Assembly (NCBI GenBank): GCA_944548615.1
Contig: OX155973.1
Coordinates: forward strand, 21,415,386-21,479,385
Source: Micropterix aruncella
Lineage: Eukaryota > Arthropoda > Insecta > Lepidoptera > Micropterigidae
DNA length: 64,000 nt
Direction of reading: 5' to 3'
A program made the position numbers and the translations under genes. Below are positions 32,552-45,414 of this stretch, piece by piece (within the stretch, counting starts at the first letter, position 1; each line of letters opens with the position of its first letter). The notes below the pieces were generated by a model, which made no database searches, had not been told where the DNA came from, and was given only the letters and a program-made list of their open reading frames with translations.

Positions 32552-33059
32552 CTAAAATGAAAATTATTAAGACAGCGCCTTTTAACCTATCCACTGCGAC
32601 ACTGCACGAGTAACATCTCCGTAAGCAGGCCGGACTTTGTGCGGCCGTGAGGTAGGGTGGTTTTTGTTTGTTTTTAAATTAGTAATAAACCATTGATTGA
32701 GCCAAAATATGTTTGTAATTCTTTGAATAGTGATAACTAAACTTCATTTTGTGTTTATAATTGTATTATATTGGTTTATATATGTGTATATTGTTTCAAC
32801 ATTTTATTGAAATTAGAAAAACCATACTGAAAAACCATTAGACGAAATAATTTCTCAGCGATATATGTAAAAACAATGACAGCATTTCAATTTAAACAAC
32901 TGAGCTTTAACTCTTCCAGTATTTTTTTATATATTTTTTTTTATTTTATGTTTTTGTGCAAAATTATGTATCTGAACCGTTTTTTTATTCAGTTTAGGAT
33001 ACTGGAATTAATTATAAATTGTATAAAATAATTCTATATAAGTTTTATAACAAAAAATA

Positions 33060-33975
33060 TATAACACTAGCTGCGCCCAGCGGTTTCACCCGCGAGGTGA
33101 TGGAAAATTGTGATAATGATGATAGAGAACCATATATCTTTATAAATTATAGCCTATGTGTTATTCTGATGTGTAAGCTATATTATTGTAAAGTTTCATC
33201 AAAATCCATTCAGTAGTTTTTGCGTGAAAGAGTAACAAACATCCATACATACATACAAACTTTCGCGTTTATAATATTAGTAGGATTAGTAGGATAGTAG
33301 GATAGAATTTAAATTTCGAATGTCAATTTCTTAGATTTTTTCCCTACTTACTTGACAGTTATCGTTATATTTTAGATAATTCACACTATATCTTTATAAA
33401 TTATAGCCTACATTGTAATACATAGATCTTACATTGTAAGGTTCCGGGTTCGATTACCGGCTGGGTTACTATTTTTTTCCTACTTACTTGACAGTTATCG
33501 TTATATTTTAGATAATTCACACTATATCTTTATAAATTATAGCCTATATGTTATTCTGACGTGTAAGCTATATTATTGTAAAGTTTCATCAAAATCCATT
33601 CAGTAATTTTTGCGTGAAAGAGTAACAAACATCCATACATACATACAAACTTTCGCGTTTATAATATTAGTAGGATTAGTAGGATAGTAGGATAGAATTT
33701 AAATTTCGAATGTCAATTTCTTAGATTTTTTCCCTGCTTACTTGACAGTTATCGTTATATTTTAGATAATTCACAGTATATCTTTATAAATTATAGCCTA
33801 TATGTTATTCTGATGTGTAAGCTATATTATTGTAAAGTTTCATCAAAATCCATTAAGTAGTTTTTGCGTGAAAGAGTAACAAACATCCATACATACATAC
33901 AAACTAAGTAGTTTTTGCGTAAAAGAGTAAGAAACATCCATACATACATACAAACTTTCGCGTTTATAATATTAG
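33060..33975 (+). repeat. Three tandemly arranged SINE/RTE-tail-like copies
   Basis: Copies at about 33060-33295, 33475-33695 and 33730-33975 share 'agctatattattgtaaagtt', 'gcgtgaaagagtaacaaaca', 'catacatacatacaaacttt' and the end 'aatattagtaggat'. The first starts 'ctagctgcgcccagcggtt'. This ending is common in insect RTE-derived SINE-like elements. A tRNA-like B-box (GGTTCGATTACCGGC) lies at 33443 between copies one and two. Confidence 0.7.
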
Positions 33976-34179
33976 TAGGATTAGCTGATATATATTGCAA
34001 ATTGGAGAACAATAAAAAAAAGGAGTTGAAAAACTTCCCATGAAACGATTCTTATGACTTTTGCAACATACTATAAGATAATCATTTTAAGAGTTATATC
34101 GTTATAAAGAAGAGTAAATGCGCTTTTGAATAAGGAAGTAGTAGTATCTGATAAAATGGCCATTTGCCAGAAATGCGAA

Positions 34180-34395
34180 ATTTAGAAATTTGAAGACTGA
34201 CATGGATACAAGACTTCCTAACTGGGAGGAAGTTAGATGAGAGTTGGAGAACATCATTCTGAGCCACATAAAATCCTCAGTGGAGTTCCCCAGGGTTCAG
34301 CACTGGGTCCTATTGCATTTGGTGTATGCCTGACCGACTTAAAAGCAATTACGGATTTGGATTTTGCTCTGATGTAGTGTGCCCAACCTCAAGAA
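34180..34395 (+). pseudogene. LINE RT fragment with GVPQGS motif
   Basis: Encodes ILSGVPQGSALGPIAFG followed by VCLTDLKAI, close to the SG-PQGS-LGP-LF box of non-LTR reverse transcriptases. Only about 70 codons remain. Confidence 0.75.
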
Positions 34396-34397
34396 CA

Positions 34398-34507
34398 TGT
34401 ACGTGGGGGTACCCAAAAGCAACCGGAATGGCAGTGCTGTGGGCGGGGCTTACTTAGTACAAATTCCTGCCACTAGGTGATGCAAATCGTTCTGCGTTCA
34501 GTACAGG
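34398..34507 (+). repeat. Mariner-type end fragment
   Basis: 'gggggtacccaaaagcaacc' followed by 'ggaatggcagtgctgtgggc', matching the family at 11490-11774. Truncated by an element X fragment. Confidence 0.6.
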
Positions 34508-34596
34508 GAGCTAAAGGGCCCTGTTGGAGTTGGCCACGAAGATCCATTTGTTCAGGGTCGGTCATACTCACGGGTCAACACCTAACTGGATTGAAC
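34508..34596 (+). repeat. Element X 5' fragment
   Basis: Starts GGGAGCTAAAGGGCCC and continues for about 90 bp to 'gggtcaacaccta', then stops. Directly precedes the Nup54 exon region. Confidence 0.65.
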
Positions 34597-34746
34597 TGAC
34601 TAATAAACAAATGTAGCATCAAACCCCAAGAAAAACTTTCTTTGATAAATCCTCTGGTGGATGGATGCCTGGAATACATGTGGCGTATATAAATATTTAC
34701 TGTCTACCAAGAAAGGTCAAATGGTAACCCGACTGTCTATACATAC

Positions 34747-34835
34747 CTCAGAGGATCCAATCATGGGAACTGGAATATATTTCTTTGGATCTGGATTGTC
34801 TGCTTGCGCTTGCTTCCATAATCGCACATCAATAC
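34747..34835 (-). CDS. Nup54: Nup54 exon, DNPDP-KYIPVPM block
   Basis: The acceptor TTGCCAATAG precedes 34835; the donor GTATGTATAG follows 34747. Its first two bases complete the PPAG glycine; 29 codons follow: IDVRLWKQAQADNPDP, then KKYIPVPMIGSSE. This matches vertebrate 'VDPIIWEQAKVDNPDSEKLIPVPMVGF'. It exits in phase 0. The exon lies under an unrelated plus-strand open frame and is only 89 bases long, so it is easily overlooked. Confidence 0.93.
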
Positions 34836-35029
34836 CTATTGGCAAAAATAATTACAAACTTTTAAAATATGTACAGCACAGAGTCATAAATGGGATAGCT
34901 TAAATGGAAATTCTACCCCAAAACGTTTCTCGATAATGGAGAAAGCTTTCGACTGAATTCAGCCTTCTTGGGTGAAGACATTGAGCCGCATCAATTACGA
35001 CAGGCGAAATCTTCACTCTAGGGAGTTAT

Positions 35030-35330
35030 AATGACGTTGGGCCGTTCTCCCATGGCCGACTCCCATGGAGTGAACAACACAATCCACAGTCAAACTACGC
35101 TACTAGTGCAACTAAAAGCCAGTGCAACAAGTGCAATGAGCGGGCCAACCTTGCGCCATACTACCGGATTTGGACAGATTTCTCCATCCTCCAGTCTGGT
35201 TACAGATTCGAGGTCGCTTGCGCGGCTTCTACCTGACGTTAGTGTCAGATTGAATTTGTAGTGGATCCTTGGCGACCATTGTCCGTCAAGCTCACTCAGG
35301 ATAGGGTAGCCAATGGATCGTTTCAAGGGT
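35030..35330 (-). repeat. Element X fragment, minus orientation
   Basis: Matches the middle of element X in reverse ('acacaatccacagtcaaact', then 'agattcgaggtcgcttgcgc'). Confidence 0.55.
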
Positions 35331-35454
35331 AAATGACGTCAGGTCGACAACTACTACCCCCACTGCTTAGGAAATATTTGTTACCAAACTCAGCGGGTTA
35401 CTCGCCGGTTTGCAAAAGCGATTAACTGAAGCAGCCCGGTGCGCAAACCTCCCA

Positions 35455-35990
35455 GTTCCGTCCGAGGTGAGCTAATCGGTGCGTTTAGGGTAGGCCAAAC
35501 TCACGGGTCAACACCCACCCGGCGGCCTCCACGCAGTAGTGCGACCTCGAGTCGGACTCTGGCCTGCGGCCATTTCCCCTAGGAGTCAACCTTTGGGCGG
35601 TCCTGGACGGCTTGCGCACTGTGCGGCGTCAACCAAGCGATTGTGCATTCCAAATGACAGCCGGGGGAGTCTGTAAACAGTATTGTTTCCTATAGAGCAG
35701 GGGCAGTTGTTTACCTAGTGGCAGCCGCTCTTGAAAAGACCATTCGGTGAACAGCCGGGCAAAGAATGCCGTGGTCCACGATAGATCCGGTATACACTGA
35801 TCACCGCTAGACTAGGGAGAGGATCGCGACAACGAACCTGTAACCAGTCGGGAGGCCAGAGAAACCTGGCCATAACTGGTAGCGAGGGCGCTTGGTCTGC
35901 CCGCTGGTTAGATAGTGCTGGGGGAGCTAGATAGTGGATTGTCCATTGTCTCTAAGTCTTCTATGCTCGTCCCACAGCTGAAAGAACAAT
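35455..35990 (+). repeat. Element X fragment, plus orientation, diverged
   Basis: From 'gaggtgagctaatcggtgcg' through 'actcacgggtcaacacccac' to 'tctatgctcgtcccacagct'. Diverged and rearranged copy opposite in orientation to the preceding fragment. Confidence 0.6.
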
Positions 35991-36446
35991 CACATACCGT
36001 TATACGAATTTACCGCGTGAAATTTGTAGCACCCGACGTTTCGGTGACGTTGCAGCCGCCGTTGTCCAGGGTAGACTGAAAGAGCTGTCAATCCGTTGTT
36101 TTGGAAGTAGGCCGCATACTGCTACCGCCACTGCGTAGGTTATAATGGTGGTGGGGGGCCGGGCTCGGAACGCGAATTTCGAAAATCCGTCTTGCACACA
36201 ACACTCACTGTATCCTGTCTTACGTCCTTGCGTTCGGCCGCGGAAACATTTAAAGAAGAGGGTTCCACGTAGAAGAGAGTTTGCAACCGTCGTCTCTATT
36301 GAAGTTCGGGGTTCTTCTTATTTCAATGGCCTTCCGGATCATGCGTGGAAAGTAGAATTGTTCCTTGGATAGCACAATGGGATTTTGAAACTGCATCCAG
36401 TGGTTACTTCGGCTATCCAATATATCGTCGGTTCGGATCATAAACT

Positions 36447-36666
36447 CACTAAGTGCACTTTTTTCAAAAATCACTTTTTGTTGCTTCCTATGTAGTTTTT
36501 AATTCTCTATCTACATAGTCATAAAATCCTGATAATTATTTTAGGCAGTGCCAGTTTTCTATTATACGATTAGAAAATACGCATATGGGTTTTATGACTA
36601 GATAGAGAATTAAAAACTACATAGGAAGCAACAAAAAGTGACTTTTGAAAAAATGCACTTAGTAAG
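36447..36666. repeat. Inverted repeat inside the Penelope remnant
   Basis: Arms of about 75-80 bp share 'ttgttgcttcctatgtagtt' and its reverse complement. The arm sequence itself extends the Penelope coding piece, so this looks like an inverted duplication of Penelope sequence rather than a separate MITE. Confidence 0.65.
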
Positions 36667-37099
36667 TTGTAACTGCAAGGTTCCAATATGTAACCGCTGG
36701 GTTGGACCTGGTTATACCTGGTCGTGGAATAACCACGAACAGAAATCGAGTGCAGGAAGTATAATTTAATGCCGAAGCAAATACACATCAAAAAACTAAA
36801 TTTCAGAAAAAATTGGACGCCACAGCTTTTTTAAGGTTAAAGCTGAAACTAAAAAAAAAACCAGCACTCCATACAAAAAAAAATAAGCACAAGATTTAAC
36901 AGGGTGGGTAAGTATCACAGGTTTGTCACTGGTTTTGCCAGGAGGTAGCAATTCTTTCTTCAGCTGTAAAAAAGAAATGAGAACACGTTGCTTCTTTTCA
37001 GCGTTCTTTATTCTGCTTCTCCACGGGCACAGCAAAAACGAGCGCAGCAAAATAGATGAAGGTGCAAGGCACACGATGCACAAATATATTCACAGCACA

Positions 37100-37660
37100 G
37101 CAGTACATAAATATCTTCCAAAAGTTGACAGTAGGTAGGTCCGGAATCTGAATACTCCGATCTCAAAAATGCTCCAAGAAGCAGGCCGCCACGCTACGGC
37201 AGTTGATGCTTTACAGGTGGATTATAGATAATACATCGTATAAAAATAGAGGTGCTCGCCCGCCCGTCTGAAGCCAAGGAAAAATACCCGGTTAGAAAGT
37301 CGATACGCCGCCATGTGCTAACCGCAAAAAATGGACAATAATCGCTTACCAGAAAAAGAACAAGAACTACATGAGTTTGAAACAACTGCGCCGCACTATC
37401 CTCGTCGGCAGCGACACCGATGCTCAGCCTCTCTTACGCCTACGCTTCCACACTCCAAAATCACACAAAATTGCCATTTTTAAAAGGCGCTGAAGTCACA
37501 AACCCGAAAGACACGAGTGATGTCACCTTTTGACGTTTCCGCCCGAACCAACGAGAATAGAGACGTCATTACCGTAACCGTAGCGTTCGACACCTTCTTA
37601 AACGTCAGAAAACGGTTTTTACGACTTTTAAAGTCGACCTTTAAGTCAAGTTGTGACTTA
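37100..37660. other. Unidentified sequence within the Penelope block
   Basis: GC-richer than the surroundings, no recognised frame; may be foreign sequence inserted in the Penelope element. Confidence 0.35.
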
Positions 37661-38175
37661 ATTACGACGTTACGAAAATGAAGCAGAAAACTTCGGAAAA
37701 ATAGTAGACGCCAGAAAACGTGCGCAAATGACACCGAAACATGTAATTACATGGATCTGCACACGGAAAAGCATGAATCGCGAAAGAAATGTCACGAAAA
37801 AAGAAGTTTTTGTTACAAAGTTTATGATCCAAACCGACGATATGTCCGCAGACTGCCGATTTTTCTCGCTGAACGTTTTTAACAGTTTGTTGTATTCTGC
37901 CAGTCGCGTGGCGGCTATGGGCCGTTTCGTTTGTCCAACGTAGGCTAAACCGCAGCTGCATTCGACTTTATACACACCCGGGGTTTGCAGTGGTATTACA
38001 TCCTTCACAGGCCTCAAAAATCGAGCTATATTTTGGGACGGCTTGAAGATCGATTTAAAATATCGAATCTGTTTATATAATTTCACGCTGTAAATTCGTT
38101 TCTATCCTATTTATAATGTCAAACAACCACGATAGTCTTCGATTTTATAGCTCGATACTAGACAAATAATATTAC

Positions 38176-38389
38176 CAGCTGGAGGAGTGTCGATGTACTG
38201 CCTCAAAGCGGAAGGCGAAGGTGCTACTTGAGCAATGACTCCAATGCAGCCGGCCTGAGCCAGCGTGTTCCGGTTGTTCCCAGATTGGAGAGCTGCTGAG
38301 AGTTCAGAGGCGGGCGCTCGTGTTCCCGATCCCAAATAAGGAGGCTGGCCGATTAAAGATGGCGGTTTTTCTGTGACGTAGATTGTTAT
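38176..38389 (-). CDS. Nup54: Nup54 exon, IYV... to PPAG
   Basis: The acceptor ATTCTTGTCAG precedes 38389; the donor GTAATATT follows 38176. It enters in phase 0 and starts ITIYVTEKPPS, matching the vertebrate '-VIYVVERSP-' segment. It continues through RAPASELSAALQS and ends at YIDTPPAG, matching 'LLQNPPAG'. The final glycine is split, with one base in this exon. Length 214 bases. The exon sits about 80 bases beyond the end of the Penelope remnant, which shows how close repeats come to coding sequence here. Confidence 0.93.
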
Positions 38390-38865
38390 CTGACAAGAAT
38401 AATAAATAAAAAAATAAACCGCCAGTAAAAATAATTAACTTTTGTATTTATAATTATTATTCACACAATTTTGTCATTTAAAAATTACTATTATTACTAA
38501 TTACTAATCTACACGAATTAAATAAATTGAACTTGATGCCAAATTATTTATCTGTAGAACACAAATCTTCCGAATAATATTAGACCCGACAATAGCGGCT
38601 AAATCCAATACTTTTTGTCGAGTTCCTAACAAGGTTCGCATCAAAAACGGAAATCTCCAATGTTGTTTGTTTCAAACATAGCAACCTCCGAATTAGCCAA
38701 TCAGAACACAGCAGTTAGTATGGCCGACACACTCGATTCCATAATAAATCCAGCAATGTACACTATGAGTCACAACAAAAACGGCAATCTCCTTATGTTC
38801 CTTTCAAAGATGGAAATCCCCAACAACTAATTGCTTATTATTATTTGCGTTTTATCATAATTTTC

Positions 38866-39440
38866 ACTTCTTCTTCTCCGTCGTACCCTCATTACTGAGG
38901 ATCGTGGCCACTAGCCAAGAGTTTGCCTACGAGGCTCCTCCACTTTGACCTGTCTTCCGCATGGCGGGTCGCAGATTGTATTGACCCTTTTGTAACTTCT
39001 TTGATGAGGTCGTTCCATCTGGCCGGTGATCTGCCTCTGCTTCTTCTTCCCTCCACTTGACCCCCGGAAAGCATTTTCTCCAGATTCTCTGGGTTTCTCC
39101 TGGCAACATGACCGAAGAACTGCAGGACCCTTCTCATGCATACGGTGGAGAGTCTCACTTGGATGCCGAGTTCTTCCAGGACAGATTTGTTGGTGCGGCG
39201 TTCTGTCCATGGGATTCCTAGCATTTTACGCCAACACCACATCTCCAGTGCATCGATTTTGGCGAGTATCCGAGCCTTCAGGGTCCATGTCCCCGATGCA
39301 TAGAAAAACATCGAGAAAACCAGAGCTTGAACCAGCCTGACCTTAGTACGCTGACTTATACTCCGATTCTTCCACAGCCTTTCTAGCTTGCTCATGGCCG
39401 ATCTTGCCATCTGGCTTCTGCGTGAGACCTCCTTTGCGCA
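38866..39440 (-). pseudogene. RTE-clade LINE C-terminal fragment
   Basis: 172 intact minus-strand codons (39410-38892): RTKVRLVQALVFSMFFYAS, ALEMWCWRKMLGIPWTERRT and RGRSPARWNDLI, diagnostic of RTE reverse-transcriptase C-termini. The 3' end carries GAAGAAGAAG on the minus strand at about 38868. 5'-truncated. Confidence 0.9.
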
Positions 39441-39639
39441 GATTTAATTAAGATATCACTTTTATCTGTGTACTGTTTCTGTTAATAATAAAACGTTTTT
39501 TTCTTTTTCTGCAAATAACAGTAAAGAAAGTTTTTAAGGAATAAAGTTATCCATTGAAACGATATTCATTGGAACGAAATCAATTTACGGATGCTCCATT
39601 ACAGCCCCGCCTCGCTCCATTGACACGTGATAACTCTGT

Positions 39640-40254
39640 AAACATTCAGTGCTTAAAGACGATTGCGCATTGTATGATAATCACGATGTCGATACTCTCC
39701 TCAATCAGACCTTTCATTTGATAATGAACTTGATGTATTAATCTTAATTTGTTGAAATTTAGACCATTATTTATTTGACATTTGGACAGTTTAGGTACCC
39801 TGTGACACATGGAAGACAAAACGATGTAAACAATACCAACACTTCTAAATCGGTTTAAGCATTTAGAAGTTATGGTGGAATAAAGAAATGGAAAACATAC
39901 ATATATAAACCGTAAACACATTACACTCCTTTTTTGTGGGTAGTTGTAAAAAATACATCTGTCACTACAAAAAGTGAACCATTTTATTTATAATTATTAG
40001 AATCAATTTGTTCGTTTGAGATGTTTTCTAGAGAATAAAGTTCTTCGTTGATATAGAATTGAATTTACAGAATCTACACAATCAGACCTTTTATTTGATA
40101 CTAAACACAATGTCTTTATCTTAATTTATTGACGTTTGGACAATTCTTTATTTAACATTTGGACAGTTTAGGCACCCTATACCACCCGGGAGGACATCTT
40201 GATTCTACCAATACCACACACTTCTAAATCGGTTTAAGCATTTAAAAGTTATGG
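39640..40254 (-). repeat. Two family B copies, minus orientation
   Basis: 39640-39960 and 39962-40254 each contain the reverse of the family B segments (e.g. 'cttctaaatcggtttaagca'). Confidence 0.55.
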
Positions 40255-40565
40255 CTGCCAGCTAAATCTTTGTTTCACCTTTTTAAAGATCTTGGTCTCT
40301 CCAGGAAAATAATCAACTCCTTTCTAGAAAAATTATCTAAAACCGCAATTTCCGCATCTCAAATTCTACGGCTTCGAATGGGGGAGTGAATGGGCGGTAA
40401 GGTGAACGCTCGCATGTGGCAAGACAGCTGTCCTAAACCTACTACAGCCGGTCGTTAGTCCGGAATCCACCGTTCACGTCCCAGAAGTGTAATAATTGTG
40501 TATGATGGGCCCGATTTCGGTCGGTGAATTCCATGGCAGCTCCGTTTGTATTTTATTTATTTATG
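40255..40565 (+). pseudogene. RLE-type LINE 3' end, copy 3
   Basis: Only the last about 40 codons (LPAKSLFHLFKDLGLSRK) and the 3' UTR, ending 'tttgtattttatttattta'. Matches 21240-21545. Confidence 0.75.
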
Positions 40566-40895
40566 ATCTATTTGAACTTAGAGCGCGTAAAGATTACATA
40601 TTGAAACCTGTATATGAAATTAAAAATTGACATCTTTATGTAAATAATATTAAATATGATTTTAAAATTAGTTTGTTATTAAATTATTATTTTATTTCGA
40701 GATAGGTAAGAGTAACGGCGTGTTTAGAATGCCATCTATTGGGCCACTGACATAAGAGAAGGCTAATCAATTTCGTATAAGTGGGATCTACACGTTGTGT
40801 TTCGTTGTAAAATCCTAGCTGACAAAGCGTAGTATGGCATTGAGCAATCTAATACCCTGTGTAGTCAATGGTAACAGTAACATACATTTACAAAC
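40566..40895. other. Intron between two Nup54 exons, no element recognised
   Basis: AT-rich sequence leading to the donor side of the Nup54 exon 40896-41004. Confidence 0.4.
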
Positions 40896-41004
40896 CTGTG
40901 CTTTTCCATCGGATACTGCAGAAATAGAATCAACGTGCACTGTTATGTTTGGCTTGTTTCCAAGTAGGCCTGATAGAGCAGTTATAAACTGTGCTTGGTT
41001 GGTC
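40896..41004 (-). CDS. Nup54: Nup54 exon, short linker exon
   Basis: A long T-run acceptor (TTTTTTTTTAG) precedes 41004; the donor GTTTGTAA follows 40896. The first base completes the split lysine; 36 codons follow, including ALSGLLGNKPNITVHVDSI. This aligns with the vertebrate segment '-LHKVLGGNQTLTVNVEGTK' by position and pattern. It is too short for ordinary ORF listing: a plus-strand frame covers the same place but has no family resemblance. It leaves in phase 0. Confidence 0.88.
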
Positions 41005-41402
41005 CTAAAAAAAAAATATATATCAGATGCATTAAGCTTGCGTGTAACAGATTTTTAACATTTGAAAATACATCTAACATTTTACAATCAACAGATTATA
41101 ATATTTTTACACGATTGCCCAACAAAAAAGGAGTGTTATGTGTTCAGGGTTTATCTATGTATGTCTTCCGTTTCTTTATTAAACCATAACTTCTAAATGC
41201 ACGAACTGATTTAGAAGTATGTGGAATTGTTATAATCGTTATGTCATCCCGGGTGTCATAGGGTATCTTAATTATCAAAATATTAAGTAAATAGTTGTCG
41301 AAATGTCAAAATATCCATGTCAATAAATTAACATAAATATATCGAGTTTAGTGTCAAATGAAAGGCCTCATTAGATACATTCCGAAAATATATATGAATA
41401 TA

Positions 41403-41665
<263 letters not shown>

Positions 41666-41706
41666 CAATTCTAAAAAGAATATATACACAAAACTATCAA
41701 ATATTT

Positions 41707-42053
<347 letters not shown>

Positions 42054-42307
42054 CTAGCTGACCCGGCAAACGTTGTTTTGCCATATAAATAATTTTTAAG
42101 TAATTTCTAGTGTAGACAAAAAATAGCTTACTTATTGTAAGTGTGTAAGAATGTGGTATATGCGTGAAATAGGCATGGAGCACTGTGAACGATGAGGGAA
42201 TATAAAAATAACAAAAGGCAAACATTATTTTTAAGTTATTATAATTTATTCCTTAAAATTATATATCATTAATTAAACAATTACGACAGTAACACTAACA
42301 AACAATA

Positions 42308-43753
42308 TCAATCTCTTAATGCTATAGCGTGAACAATATTTTTTGTTAGTCCATCTTTAGCTAACACAAACAAACTGGATGGTTTACCCACTCGAGAGCA
42401 TGCCACGTATAATTGTCCGTGTGAAAAACATGGTGTTCTCAAATCTAAGCCACAAATAGACATCGTTTGACCTTGGGATTTGTTGATTGTCATTGCAAAT
42501 GCCAATCTAATCGGAAACTGAATACGTTTGAATTGAATTGGCACATCTGTAGGTATAATAGGAATCCGTGGTATTAATATATTTTCACCTCGGAACTTGC
42601 CATTTAAAATGCTGGCTTCGATCACGTTTTTCATTAATTTTTGAATGACTAATCGCGTACCGTTGCACAGCCGGGGCGGGTTCAAATTACGAAGCAAGAT
42701 AATCGCAGATCCAACCTTTAATTGTAAATTATGCGGTGGGATGCCTGGCAAATCCAGTGAGTTCAAAAACTCTGTGGGAAAATTTACTGCTTCGCTGTCG
42801 TCGCAAACTGTATCAATAGATTTATATGATACCAAGTTCCCTGGTTACAACATTTGTATCTTCAGATTTAAATTGTCAACGTCTACATTTTTTGCCGCTA
42901 AAATTGCTCTTTCTGCAAGCCACTCATGATTTATGTACTGTGTGTGTACATCGGGAAATATTTGTTCAATGAGAGTATCTTGCGAATCAGCGATTGTGCA
43001 GAAATCGGTCGGTAATTTTACGTATCCAGTTTCATCTATAGCAACTTTTCCATCACCGATATCTAAGAGTTGTTTTGAAAATGTTTCAGCGGATGGATCT
43101 TGAAGCATTTGAACGCGCATATTTACTTTCAGCTGTACTTTTTCAACATTACGCCACAATGGAGATGATTTTTAGCAAGCGTTGATCTCATCAGCGTATG
43201 TTGAACGTGGAATGACTGGAAGTGTTTGCCTGAAATCACCTGAAAGGACCAACAGAGTTCCGCCAAATAGTTAGTCGTTGTTTTTAATATCTTTCAATGT
43301 CCTGTTCAACGCCTCAAGCGAATGTTTGTGTGCCATAGTACATTCATCCCAGATGATAATTTTACACTGTTTCAGCACGGTGGCCATGGACGATTGTTTC
43401 TTAATGTTGCATACTGCGTCAGGGTTATTCTGAATATTTAGTGGCAGCTTAAATACTGAATGAGCTGTTCTGCCTCCATCCAATAAAGTTGCTGCAATGC
43501 CCGATGATGCCACGGCCAACGCGATGCCATTATTTGATCGTATTTCAGCAAGAATTAGCGAAATAACGAATGTTTTGCCAGTTCCACCCGGTGCATCCAA
43601 AAAGAAGAACCCACCTTGTCCAGCTGAAACTGCGAGCATAATGCGATCATAAATGGTTCTTTGTTCCTCATTCATTAGTGGGACATTGCGGGCAACAATC
43701 GCTGCCATTTCTACAGTGCTGTACTGCAGTTCACGATTCATTTCAGTATTCAT
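42308..43753 (-). pseudogene. Pif1-like Helitron helicase, interrupted
   Basis: Piece 1 (43753-43271): Walker A in FLDAPGGTGKTFV, then SSGIAATLLDGGRTAHS and Walker B IIWDECTMAHKH. After a stop at about 43270 the frame continues LVLSGDFRQTLPVIPRST to a second stop, then 43159-42845. Piece 3 (42835-42308) holds [16 protein letters not shown] and LYVACSRVG, the last SF1B motifs. At least three breaks prevent a full protein. Confidence 0.88.
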
Positions 43754-43962
43754 TAAATCAGATGCAGTTCGATTTGGCGTACTTCATTGCGTTCAGCTCG
43801 TGTATCTTCTGACTCTTCTTGACGCAATTGCGCGATTCTGACACGTGCATCAGTATTTTGTTGCTGGATTTGTTCTTCGGTTCTTTCGGATCTTCTATTT
43901 CCCAAGCTTCGAGATTTACTTGTATTACGGCTCAAATCAGTCCCTTTGCGTTTTCTTGGCAT
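43753..43962 (-). pseudogene. Helitron protein N-terminal leader
   Basis: 69 codons starting MPRKRKGTDLSRNTSKSRSL and rich in Glu/Arg/Gln, typical of the start of insect Helitron proteins. It runs off frame at the junction with the helicase piece, marking the Rep deletion. Confidence 0.65.
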
Positions 43963-45346
43963 TGCTCACTGTACAAAACACACATAAATAGAATTAATTA
44001 AATTACTTAATGATGAAAAATGTTAAAGGTATAATTAGGGCCAGGATTTTTGCCGCAGTTTTGAAATGATTAGTTTGAATTTATGAAATTATAGCAAAAA
44101 TATAAATTTTATGAAAAAAATTTTTAGACAAAAGTTGTAAAAAATTAAATTTCACAAAAAAAAAATTCTCTTATAATTTTCTCATACAACCAATATTTCC
44201 ATCGATATTTCAAAAAAAAGATTCATAATGATTGATTCAAATTTTTGGAAACTATGAAAATCTTAATTGTTAAATGACATTTTTTTAATAAAATAAAATT
44301 AAAATTACATTTTTATAAGATCAAATATATTTGCCGTAATGTCAAAAACTTAAGAGCATTAATTGTAAAATATTAAAATGAAATCACGGCAAGAATCTTG
44401 GCCCTAGTTATAATGTATTTAATATTTGGTACACACATTCATTTACATATTCATGTAAACATTAGACTGTTTTACAAAAGCGAAAAATTTTATTTTTCAT
44501 AATCATATCGAAAATATATGGTTAGAAATGGTAAAAAAAATTAATACAAAAAAAAGTTTGCCCAATTTTAATAAAAATTAAATTCCACCGAATCTTTTTT
44601 GACCGTTTCCAACAACATTTTCGATATAAATAAAAAAAAGTATACTTACAACACAAAAGCCGTTGTTGGTGGAAGCTCGTGCCACGTGTTGAGTACTTTT
44701 GAGGTTATGAAAATCACTTGATGAACTAATCGTGCAAAATACACTCTAAATTGATAATTTTATTATTATTAATAAAATAGGAATGATTAATAGGTAATAT
44801 GAGAGTTACACTGAGATAGCAAAATAATAATTGTCAACGTTACTACTACACTTGATGCATAAACAATAATGATGGCCGACAACTGTGTAGGGAGTGAGAG
44901 AAGTCTTATTGTGTGAGAGAAACAGGAGACCGGCTTCGTTCTCATCCCTACTCCGTGCTGTTTACTGGGTCAGAAGTGACACCTGTAGACAACTGGCGGG
45001 GATAACTAATTAAATGACGATTGATCAGTTATCGACCGGGGATGAAAAATGATTAAATTACTAAAATGGCTATTAAAAAATAGGGGTTGGTGATAAAAGG
45101 GTAAAAATTTAGGGTTGTATGTATTTTTTAATGCGACATAATAGAAAAATAAAGAAATTAAAAAAATGACTAAAAATTAAAGAAAAATGTTAAGGGTGGA
45201 CAACCCTTACCACTAAGGGGTATAAAAAATAGATGTTGGCCGATTCTCAGACCTACTCAATATGCTCACAAAATTTCATGAGAATCGGTCAAGCCGTTTC
45301 GGAGGAGTACGGGAACGAACATTGTGACACGAGAATTTTATATATA

Positions 45347-45350
<4 letters not shown>

Positions 45351-45410
<60 letters not shown>
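45351..45410. repeat. (AT)n microsatellite
   Basis: Joins the Helitron 5' terminus to the large hairpin. Confidence 0.95.
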
Positions 45411-45411
<1 letters not shown>

Positions 45412-45414
45412 GAT

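Larger units (their letters stand above)
36001..38103 (-). pseudogene. Rearranged Penelope-like element remnant
   Basis: On the minus strand, 38000-37860 gives TPGVYKVECSCGLAYVGQTK, the GIY-YIG endonuclease core of Penelope-like elements. At 36474-36250 is the matching C-terminus (FEKSALSEFMIRTDD, FPRMIRKAIEIRRT, NFNRDDGCKLSSTWNPLL). About 1.2 kb of other or inverted sequence separates them. The outer ends (ACGAATTTACCGCGTGAAATT and AATTTCACGCTGTAAATTCGT) are inverted copies, as in Penelope elements with inverted terminal pieces. No reverse transcriptase remains. Confidence 0.75.

Noticed and set aside
33440..33470. tRNA gene suggested by GGTTCGATTACCGGC
   Set aside because: Only a B-box-like piece; no A-box, anticodon arm or acceptor stem. 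Same for 62800.
37670..38086. GIY-YIG protein as a host nuclease gene
   Set aside because: Matches the Penelope endonuclease, lacks an intact frame and continues into other Penelope pieces.
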